5,910 nucleotides of DNA from positions 1 to 5,910 of the forward strand of contig QKCS01000015.1 of NCBI GenBank assembly GCA_003246795.1, read 5' to 3'. The stretch comes from Alphaproteobacteria bacterium. Lineage in GTDB: Bacteria; Pseudomonadota; Alphaproteobacteria; Micropepsales; Micropepsaceae. The stretch's first letter is position 1. Each line of letters begins with the position of its first letter. This document shows, one piece after another, positions 1-5,910 of this stretch. Below the pieces are notes generated by a model, which saw only the letters and a program-made list of their open reading frames with translations, was not told the origin of the DNA and ran no database searches. A program made the position numbers and the translations under genes.

Positions 1-394
1 ACGTGCCGCGCGAGAGGTATTCCTTGATGATGTCGTTTTGCGTCGTGCCTTGCAGACCCTTGCGGTCGGCGCCTTGTTCGTCGGCAAGCGCGATGTAGAG
101 CGCGAGCAGCCACGGCGCCGTCGCGTTGATCGTCATCGACGTGTTCATCGAGCCGAGCGGAATGCCGTCGAAGAGGCCGCGCATGTCGCCCAGATGCGAA
201 ACGGGGACGCCGACCTTGCCGACTTCGCCCTTCGCGCGCGGATCGTCGCTGTCGTAGCCGGTCTGCGTCGGCAGATCGAAAGCGACGGAGAGGCCGGTCT
301 GGCCGCGCGACAGGTTCTCGCGATAGAGCGCGTTCGAGGCCTTCGCCGTCGAATGGCCTGCGTAGGTGCGGAAAATCCAAGGTTTGTCGCGCAT
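1..394 (-). CDS. ecm: Ethylmalonyl-CoA mutase, N-terminal part (cut by window edge)
   Basis: Coenzyme-B12-dependent mutase (also called meaA) that converts (2R)-ethylmalonyl-CoA to (2S)-methylsuccinyl-CoA in the ethylmalonyl-CoA pathway, in the cytoplasm. Only the first 131 residues are present; family members are about 650-700 residues, and the B12-binding C-terminal domain lies outside the window. Visible blocks of the substrate-binding barrel are RTYAGHSTAKASN (9-21), GLSVAFDLPTQTGYDSD (34-50), KVGVPVSHLGDM (60-71), NTSMTINATAPWLLALY (84-100) and TQNDIIKEYLSRGT (118-131). The HST, PTQTGYDSD, HLGDM and NATAPWLL versions are those of Ecm; methylmalonyl-CoA mutase usually has FST, ATHRGYDSD and MNGAVLP at these places. 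The ATG at 394 is preceded by GAGAGGG about 5 nt upstream, and an in-frame TAG lies 11 codons before it, so the start is well fixed. It is 70 bp downstream of the dehydrogenase on the same strand. Confidence 0.93.
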   Translation of the reverse strand, partial: MRDKPWIFRTYAGHSTAKASNALYRENLSRGQTGLSVAFDLPTQTGYDSDDPRAKGEVGKVGVPVSHLGDMRGLFDGIPLGSMNTSMTINATAPWLLALYIALADEQGADRKGLQGTTQNDIIKEYLSRGT

Positions 395-402
395 GCCGCC
401 CT

Positions 403-421
403 CTCGCTGCAGTGCAGCGAG
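403..421. promoter_or_regulatory. 19-bp perfect palindrome just upstream of ecm
   Basis: CTCGCTGCA and TGCAGCGAG are exact reverse complements around a single central base at 412. On the ecm (minus) strand the palindrome ends inside the GAGAGGG ribosome-binding site, 9 nt before the start codon. A one-base loop is too tight for a good full-length RNA hairpin, which fits a dimeric repressor or activator site better than a terminator. A partly opened hairpin could still mask the ribosome-binding site. No U-tract follows it on either strand. The operator role is inferred from symmetry and position. Confidence 0.5.
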
Positions 422-464
422 CGCGATCTAACAGCAAGAGGGCGTTGCGGGCAATTCCGCGACG

Positions 465-1538
465 TCAGGAACCGAGGTCGTTGGTAAAGACGAGCTTTGG
501 ACCGCTGTCGGTCATGGCGTCCGCGGCTTCCGAAAATTTCGCCACGCGCGAGGTCACGTGCTCCGGGTGGAAGTGGCCCGACGCGCAACAATCGATGAGC
601 GCCGGCATATTTGCGCGCGCGTGGACGCGGCCGGTCACGAACGTGATGCCCTTCGAGTACATCTTCGACAGCGGCATCGGCGTCGTGGGCGTCAGGTAGA
701 TCGCGACGCTGGTGCATACGCCGTTCGGTGCGGTCGAGGCGACGACGAAGTCGAGCGCGTCAGGGTTGCCGCTGCCGTCGACCGTGATCTCGAACTGCTC
801 GGTCGACGCGCCGCCTGCGCCGCGGCTCGCCTTCGCTTTGTCGCGGCGTTCGGCGAGCGCCAGCGGCTCGATCGCGATGTCGAACTTCCCGGCTGCGGCG
901 CGGCGCACCGGATCGTCGTCGAGATAGAGGACGCGGCCCGCGCCGAGACTGGCGGCAGCACCGGCCGCGTAGAGCGCGACGCTTTGCGCGAGGCCACCGA
1001 CGACGAGCACGTTCGCGCCAGGGCGCGCCTTCAGGTAGGACGCGACGGCGCGCCACCCATCGGGCACGTTGTCCGCGGCGCTCGCAACGGCGATGGGATC
1101 GAGATTCGGGGGAAGGCGCACCAGCATGTGGTCGGCGAACGGTACATGCATCAGATCGGACAGCGCGCCGCCAAACTCCGTGCCGCATAGCGGTTTCAGC
1201 CCGTAAGCGGCGCGGAAAGGGAAGGCTTCGCACGTGTTGGTGTAGCCGCGCTTGCAGGCGTCACAGCGGCCGCACGAGAGTTGGAACGGCACGACGACGC
1301 GCTCGCCCGGCTGGACGCCGGCTTTGGGGCCGGCGTCGACGACCTCTCCCACGCATTCGTGGCCGAACGCAAAGGCACCGCCGGGGTACACGGTCACGCC
1401 GGCAGCGATGTAGAGGTCGAGGTCGCAACGCGCGACGGCGATCGGGCGTACGAGCGCGTCCGTGTCCGCTGTCAGCTTCGGCGCGGGTACGTCCTGCCAT
1501 TCGAACTTGCCGGGTTTGATGAACGTGAGCTGGCGCAT
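465..1538 (-). CDS. Zinc-dependent alcohol dehydrogenase, MDR superfamily
   Basis: A 357-residue medium-chain dehydrogenase/reductase, a typical length for the family. The N-terminal GroES-like domain carries the catalytic-zinc ligands Cys38 and the GHE motif (His60, Glu61), with Asp156 in AADNVPDGW the probable further ligand. A complete structural-zinc lobe is present as Cys89, Cys92, Cys95 and Cys103. The Rossmann domain starts near 176 (NVLVVGGLAQSVALY); the usual GxGxxG is altered to GGLAQS. The strand LYLDDDP (204-210) ends in acidic residues, which suggests NAD(H) rather than NADP(H). Substrate is unknown; the subfamily resembles poorly characterised threonine/sorbitol-dehydrogenase-like enzymes. 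The ATG at 1538 has GAGGA 4 nt upstream. It is divergent from the LysR gene, its likely regulator, and upstream of ecm on the same strand. Confidence 0.9.
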   Translation of the reverse strand: MRQLTFIKPGKFEWQDVPAPKLTADTDALVRPIAVARCDLDLYIAAGVTVYPGGAFAFGHECVGEVVDAGPKAGVQPGERVVVPFQLSCGRCDACKRGYTNTCEAFPFRAAYGLKPLCGTEFGGALSDLMHVPFADHMLVRLPPNLDPIAVASAADNVPDGWRAVASYLKARPGANVLVVGGLAQSVALYAAGAAASLGAGRVLYLDDDPVRRAAAGKFDIAIEPLALAERRDKAKASRGAGGASTEQFEITVDGSGNPDALDFVVASTAPNGVCTSVAIYLTPTTPMPLSKMYSKGITFVTGRVHARANMPALIDCCASGHFHPEHVTSRVAKFSEAADAMTDSGPKLVFTNDLGS

Positions 1539-1551
1539 GCGATCCTCGTTG

Positions 1552-1578
1552 GTCGGGCGTTCTGAGTTTCCGCCCGAC
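1552..1578 (-). promoter_or_regulatory. Inverted repeat in the dehydrogenase leader
   Basis: GTCGGGCG (1552-1559) and CGCCCGAC (1571-1578) form a perfect 8-bp GC-rich stem with an 11-nt loop. The near arm is 14 nt upstream of the dehydrogenase ATG and just before its GAGGA ribosome-binding site. It could be a leader-RNA hairpin or part of a regulator-binding region. No run of T follows on either strand, so it is not an intrinsic terminator. Its role is unproven. Confidence 0.4.
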
Positions 1579-1609
1579 GGCCCGGTGCGGACAAACGCGC
1601 TTTTCTTCC

Positions 1610-1634
1610 GACACGTGAAATGATTTCATGTGTC
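1610..1634. promoter_or_regulatory. Near-perfect 25-bp palindrome, probable LysR-type operator
   Basis: The outer arms GACAC (1610-1614) and GTGTC (1630-1634) and the core TGAAATGATTTCA (1616-1628) are symmetric about position 1622. Only one base pair, 1615 against 1629, breaks the symmetry. The core is exactly a T-N11-A motif with dyad arms TGAAA and TTTCA, the known signature of LysR-type regulator boxes. It lies between divergent lysR and dehydrogenase genes, the standard place for such a site, and 72-96 nt upstream of the dehydrogenase start. Because it abuts or overlaps the lysR start, autorepression is likely (inference). Confidence 0.7.
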
Positions 1635-1635
1635 G

Positions 1636-2571
1636 ATGCGAACGCCCGCCATGCCGCCCTTGACCGCGTTGCGCGCGTTTCACGCCGCGGGCGAGCTGCT
1701 GAGTTTTCAGGAGGCTGCCCGTCAGTTGGGCGTGACGCCGTCGGCGATCAGCCATCAGGTGCGGACGCTCGAAGAATGGCTCGAGACGCCGTTGTTCAGC
1801 CGCATGGCGCGGCGCATCGAACTTACGAGGGACGGCAAACGTTTTCATCGCGCGGTATCTGCGGCGTTCGCCGACATTTCGACGGCCGCATCCCGCGTTC
1901 ACGGCGGCAAACGCACGACGCTCAAGATCAGCGCGCTGCCGTTGATCACGAATGCTTGGCTCATTCCGAGGCTGGCGAGCTTCGAAGAGAAGCACCCGAA
2001 CATCTCGCTTGCGATCGAGACCGAAAACCGGATCGCCGACTTCGAGCGCGACGACGTCGACGTCGGCATCCGCAATGTGCGCGCGCCGACGCCCGGGCTG
2101 TTCGCGCGCAAGCTCTTGGACATCAGACTCGTGCCGCTGTGTGCGCGAAAGCTCGCGACAGGCGCGAATGCGTTGCGCGCGCCGAAGGACCTAGTCCATC
2201 ACACGTTGATTCACGTGTCGGCGCGGCCCGACGCATGGGGGCGCTGGCTCGCCGCGGTCGGCCTGCCCAAGCTCAAACCGAAGCGAGACCTTAGGTTCGA
2301 CACCGTGCCGGCGGCGCTCGAAGCGGCCGCACGCGGGCACGGCGTCGTCTTGGGGATGAGTCCGCTCGTGTGGGAGGCGCCAGCAACCGCCTCACTCGTC
2401 GTACCGTTTGCGCCCAAGGTCGAGGCGACATCGTCCTACTATGTCGTCCACCGCAAGGCCGATCGCGCGCGACCGGAGGTCAAAGCCTTCATCGAGTGGT
2501 TGACGAAGGAGATGGCATCATTCGTGCGCACGCATAAGGCAATCCCCGCGAGCGCGCGGCTGGAAGGTTGA
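1636..2571 (+). CDS. LysR-family transcriptional regulator (GcvA-like)
   Basis: A 311-residue LysR-type regulator, normal length. The N-terminal winged helix-turn-helix spans roughly 7-66: PPLTALRAFHAAGELLSFQ, EAARQLGVTPSAISHQVRTLE (recognition helix near 34-46), then LFSRMARRIELTRDGKRF. The remainder is a periplasmic-binding-protein-like effector domain, starting near LKISALPLITNAWLIPRL and including the DVDVGIRNV block. The PPLTALRAF opening and the LxxW/F features resemble the GcvA group, but the effector cannot be read from sequence. Starts are possible at GTG 1630, ATG 1636 and ATG 1651; none has a clear ribosome-binding site. I chose 1636 because GTG 1630 lies inside the operator palindrome and because ATG 1636 gives a family-like N terminus. 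It is divergent from the dehydrogenase, which it probably controls. Confidence 0.88.
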   Translation: MRTPAMPPLTALRAFHAAGELLSFQEAARQLGVTPSAISHQVRTLEEWLETPLFSRMARRIELTRDGKRFHRAVSAAFADISTAASRVHGGKRTTLKISALPLITNAWLIPRLASFEEKHPNISLAIETENRIADFERDDVDVGIRNVRAPTPGLFARKLLDIRLVPLCARKLATGANALRAPKDLVHHTLIHVSARPDAWGRWLAAVGLPKLKPKRDLRFDTVPAALEAAARGHGVVLGMSPLVWEAPATASLVVPFAPKVEATSSYYVVHRKADRARPEVKAFIEWLTKEMASFVRTHKAIPASARLEG

Positions 2572-2622
2572 CGGTTCACGACCGTTGCTGTCTGGATCCG
2601 TGGACGTCTGGAGGAACCTATC

Positions 2623-3507
2623 GTGCGTCTGACTATTCCCGCCGGCATGCTCGCGTCCTTCGCTTTTTTATGGCCGGCCTTTGCCGATCCGGCGCCAGCG
2701 TCATGGGAGAAATGGCGCGCCGAGGAGAATGCCGCGTGGGCGACCAACGAATTCGCAATTCTGAAGATCGATGATGCGGTCTATCTCAACGATGGCCAGA
2801 GTGCGTGGTTGTCGAACAAGAAGCAGAAGGTGCTTCAATATATGTGGACACTCGACGCGCTCTCTGCGCAGTCCGGCCTGCGCGTGTCTTATGCAGACGG
2901 CGAGGCGACCGTAACCAGCGGTCGGGACATGCATTCATTTACGCTCGAGAAGACGCAGACCGTCAATGTGGCGCCGGGCATCGATGTGCGCTTTGCGCTG
3001 ACGCAGGTGAACCCCGGCGTCGATGCGTTGCGCGTGATGGTCTACAACCAGGCCAATCCGCTGGCGGGCGATTTCAAGGGCCTTGAATACTTTCCATACG
3101 ACGCGAAGGCAGTTGTCTCGGCGACATTCGAGGCGTCACCCGGGACGGAGGGCGTCGATTTCCAAACGTCGCGCGGCTGGTTGAAGCGAATTTATCGCGC
3201 CGGGTACGCGTCGTTCACGCTCTACGGCAAGCCGCTCAGGCTCGCGATGTACACATTCGAGACCGACATGACCAAGGTGACGCAATTGTCGGCGTTCTTC
3301 CTGGACGAATTGAGCGGCACGGAAACCTACGGCGTGGGGCGCTACATCGACATCGATGTCGACGGGTTGCCGAAAACGATGACGATCGATTTCAACCGCG
3401 CGTATAATCCAAATTGCGCGCGGTCACCGCACTACAACTGCCCTTACGCGGTCGACAAAGTTCCGTTGGCGTTGCGCGCCGGCGAGAAGATTCCGCCGAA
3501 GCACTGA
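2623..3507 (+). CDS. Secreted DUF1684 family protein
   Basis: A 294-residue protein of unknown function that I recognise as DUF1684. The N terminus has a signal peptide with a hydrophobic core (about 5-19) and a likely cleavage site AFA|DP near residue 21, so the mature protein should be periplasmic or exported. Family landmarks are a central GLEYFPYDAKAVVSATF segment, then YASFTLYGKPLRLAMYTFE, FLDELSGTETYGVGRYIDI, and the C-terminal signature DFNRAYNPNC followed by SPHYNCP and RAGEK (256-289). Cys265 and Cys273 in that signature could form a disulfide after export (inference). The GTG start at 2623 is supported by GGAGGA 7 nt upstream. It begins 51 bp after lysR on the same strand, so co-transcription is possible. 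No enzymatic role is established for the family that I can vouch for. Confidence 0.85.
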   Translation: MRLTIPAGMLASFAFLWPAFADPAPASWEKWRAEENAAWATNEFAILKIDDAVYLNDGQSAWLSNKKQKVLQYMWTLDALSAQSGLRVSYADGEATVTSGRDMHSFTLEKTQTVNVAPGIDVRFALTQVNPGVDALRVMVYNQANPLAGDFKGLEYFPYDAKAVVSATFEASPGTEGVDFQTSRGWLKRIYRAGYASFTLYGKPLRLAMYTFETDMTKVTQLSAFFLDELSGTETYGVGRYIDIDVDGLPKTMTIDFNRAYNPNCARSPHYNCPYAVDKVPLALRAGEKIPPKH

Positions 3508-3510
3508 TCA
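3505..3510. other. Abutting convergent stop codons
   Basis: TGATCA holds the plus-strand TGA of the DUF1684 gene (3505-3507) and, directly next to it, the minus-strand TGA of the CigR-like gene (3508-3510). There is no intergenic base between the genes, and no hairpin plus T-tract is evident, so each transcript must end within or beyond the opposing gene. Confidence 0.9.
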
Positions 3511-3888
3511 GCCGAAAACGTCTTCGATGAGATCGACGACGACGCCGTTCTTGGTGTTGATCAGCGCCACATCGGCGCCGACGCGCAGGTAGGCAAAGCC
3601 AGGGCGGGCGGGCAGGCGTGCGAGGAGGTCGCGGGGCAAGGCGCTCAGCGGGAGACCCTGCGGAATCGGCTTTCCCCGTTCGAAGGCCTTCGCCTGTTGT
3701 GGCGTGAGCCCGGTCCACACGACCGGCTTCGTCGCGAAGTAGACGCGCACGGTCGTCTGATCCATCGCCGTGAAGCGCACGGGATCACGCGCCGATGCGC
3801 CTGTGGCGAGGGCAAGGGCAAGCAGACCTGCAAGTGCCAGGGTCGCGGGTCGCATAGCGGCTTCCTTCGCGGATCTGAGGTCGCGCAT
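3508..3888 (-). CDS. Small exported CigR/RcnB-like protein
   Basis: A 126-residue protein with a signal peptide (hydrophobic LALAGLLALALATG, about 17-30; likely cleavage ASA|RD near 33). The mature part has a motif order typical of the RcnB/CigR group: a KAFERGKPIPQGLP segment (67-80), then LPRDLLARLPARPGF (84-98), then a short strand-rich end LRVGADVALINTKNGVVVDLIEDVF. In that group a 'RGKPLPPG...LPxxLLxRLPxxPGYxWxRVGxDVVLI' pattern is usual. CigR is described as an antivirulence regulator in Salmonella and RcnB as a nickel/cobalt homeostasis protein; neither role can be assigned here. ATG 3888 has AGGAG 6 nt upstream. ATG 3855 has AAGGAAG 5 nt upstream and gives a more standard signal peptide, so the start is uncertain. 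It is divergent from ccr across a 271-bp gap. Confidence 0.72.
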   Translation of the reverse strand: MRDLRSAKEAAMRPATLALAGLLALALATGASARDPVRFTAMDQTTVRVYFATKPVVWTGLTPQQAKAFERGKPIPQGLPLSALPRDLLARLPARPGFAYLRVGADVALINTKNGVVVDLIEDVFG

Positions 3889-3973
3889 CAAAGGCTCCTA
3901 AACGCGGTCGTCGCAATTCGAACGATCTTGCCAAGGATTCCTGGCGGGCACGGCAGAACCGTTCGATCTTCGA

Positions 3974-4003
3974 TGGCGGAAACTTGTGCGATATTGCGGT
4001 GCA
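3974..4003 (+). repeat. Direct repeat copy 1 upstream of ccr
   Basis: TGG-N2-GAAACTTG-N4-ATATTGCGGTGCA. The same order of blocks recurs 96-100 bp downstream with a longer inner spacer. GCCT and TTATG follow at 4004-4011 and are also found, more widely spaced, after copy 2. It lies between the divergent CigR-like and ccr genes, about 160-190 nt before the ccr start. A regulator site or duplicated promoter module is inferred. Confidence 0.6.
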
Positions 4004-4069
4004 GCCTTATGGAAAAGTTTACTGCGGCGAGACAAATCGCAATGTTAATTAAGAATTTCGGGCAGCAAT

Positions 4070-4103
4070 TGGTTGAAACTTGCGCCGGTAATATTGCGCT
4101 GCA
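4070..4103 (+). repeat. Direct repeat copy 2 upstream of ccr
   Basis: TGG-N2-GAAACTTG-N8-ATATTGCGCTGCA. The 8-base block is identical to copy 1 and the 13-base block differs at one position; the inner spacer is 4 bases longer. It ends 56 nt before the ccr ATG, a distance suited to a promoter or activator site. The sub-sequence TTGCGCTGCACAA (4094-4106) is itself a near-palindrome with one broken pair around a central T. No convincing -35/-10 pair could be fixed. Confidence 0.6.
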
Positions 4104-4159
4104 CAAACGGCCTGTGTTATGCGGGCGCCCTGATCTTTTCTGCACCCACGAGGGGAACG

Positions 4160-5449
<1,290 letters not shown>

Positions 5450-5492
5450 TTCGAATCCACGCTGGGCGTTCGCCGCGCTAGACTTGTGGCCG

Positions 5493-5910
5493 ATGAGCGT
5501 GGGCCCCGTCAGCATCAAGCGCCTGACCAAGGCATGCGAGGACGACTTCCGTCGCATCCATTGCGACGCGACGGATAACGGCTGGTGCCACTGCGTCGCC
5601 TGGTGGGTGCCGACATGGCACGGTTGGGGCGAACGGACGGCGGCCGAGAACGCCGCGCTTCGACGTCGTCTCTTCGAAAGCGGTACGCATGACGGCTACT
5701 TGATCCATGCGGGCGCCGAGCTTGCCGGCTGGGTTCAGGCCTGGCAGCGCGACGCATTCCCGAAGCTGGCCAACCAGTTCGGCGTCGCGTCGGACGAAGA
5801 TGCGTGGATGATCGGGTGCGTGCTGATCTTGCCGGCGTTTCGAAGCCGCGGGATCGCTCGCGAGGCCCTTCGCCAGATCGTGGCGGATCTGCGGTTGCGT
5901 GGCGCGCGGT
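5493..5910 (+). CDS. GNAT family N-acetyltransferase (cut by window edge)
   Basis: The first 139 residues of a GCN5-related N-acetyltransferase; the frame is open to the right edge. The N-terminal half has an unusual aromatic/cysteine cluster, GWCHCVAWWVPTWHGWGERT (30-49), found in one uncharacterised GNAT subgroup, followed by DGYLIHAGAELAGWVQAW (67-84). The acetyl-CoA-binding motif A is seen as CVLILPAFRSRGIAREALR (109-127), with Arg117, Gly120 and Ala122 forming the R/QxxGxA pyrophosphate loop. Substrate is unknown: small molecule, peptide or protein lysine are all possible. The ATG at 5493 has only a weak GTGG upstream; an in-frame TTG at 5484 is an alternative. Starting 43 bp after the ccr stop on the same strand with no terminator between, it may be translated from the ccr transcript. 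Confidence 0.85.
   Translation, partial: MSVGPVSIKRLTKACEDDFRRIHCDATDNGWCHCVAWWVPTWHGWGERTAAENAALRRRLFESGTHDGYLIHAGAELAGWVQAWQRDAFPKLANQFGVASDEDAWMIGCVLILPAFRSRGIAREALRQIVADLRLRGAR

Noticed and set aside
38..487. Long open frames opposite or overlapping the ecm, dehydrogenase, lysR and ccr genes
   Set aside because: They are Arg/Ala-rich shadow frames typical of GC-rich coding DNA, without recognisable domains, and they overlap well-supported genes.
2571..2585. ACGGT/ACCGT hairpin after lysR as a terminator
   Set aside because: The stem is only 5 bp and has no following T-tract.
3974..3990. Sigma-54 promoter (TGGC...TTG) at the ccr-upstream repeats
   Set aside because: The distance between the TGG and TTG elements is one base short in both copies and the intermediate bases do not fit.
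4094..4122. TTGCGC-N17-TTATGC as a housekeeping promoter for ccr
   Set aside because: The spacing is right but the -10 element matches poorly, so I do not annotate it.
4073..4159. Upstream extension of ccr by 29 residues from ATG 4073
   Set aside because: No ribosome-binding site precedes it, it runs through the repeat and promoter-like region, and the family N terminus and a good AGGGG site match ATG 4160.

Overview
The window is GC-rich, densely coding bacterial DNA with Shine-Dalgarno-type starts. The mutase and carboxylase/reductase match the alphaproteobacterial versions of these enzymes, so I infer an alphaproteobacterium that uses the ethylmalonyl-CoA pathway, possibly Hyphomicrobiales. 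The genus cannot be fixed from this sequence. Two signature enzymes of that pathway lie in the window: the N-terminal third of ethylmalonyl-CoA mutase (ecm/meaA, minus strand, running off the left edge) and a complete crotonyl-CoA carboxylase/reductase (ccr, plus strand, 4160-5449).

Layout, left to right. On the minus strand are ecm (1-394) and, 70 bp upstream of it, a zinc-dependent MDR alcohol dehydrogenase (465-1538); the two could be co-transcribed. A divergent intergenic region (1539-1635) separates the dehydrogenase from a plus-strand LysR regulator (1636-2571). That region holds a near-perfect 25-bp palindrome with a T-N11-A core, the classic LysR operator arrangement, and a hairpin in the dehydrogenase leader. 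Downstream of lysR is a secreted DUF1684 protein (2623-3507). It converges, stop codon against stop codon, with a small secreted CigR/RcnB-like protein on the minus strand (3508-3888). A 271-bp AT-richer gap containing an imperfect direct duplication leads into ccr. A GNAT acetyltransferase (5493 to the right edge, truncated) follows 43 bp after ccr.

How the genes fit together. Ccr reductively carboxylates crotonyl-CoA to ethylmalonyl-CoA. After epimerisation, Ecm rearranges ethylmalonyl-CoA to methylsuccinyl-CoA, so the window holds two near-consecutive steps of acetyl-CoA assimilation, 3.7 kb apart and in opposite orientation. The LysR/dehydrogenase pair looks like a self-contained regulator-target module. 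No sequence evidence ties the DUF1684, CigR-like and GNAT proteins to the pathway.

I see no mobile element, CRISPR array, RNA gene or clear new multi-gene system. The most noteworthy signals are non-coding: the LysR-type palindrome, the 19-bp palindrome abutting the ecm ribosome-binding site, and the duplicated module upstream of ccr.
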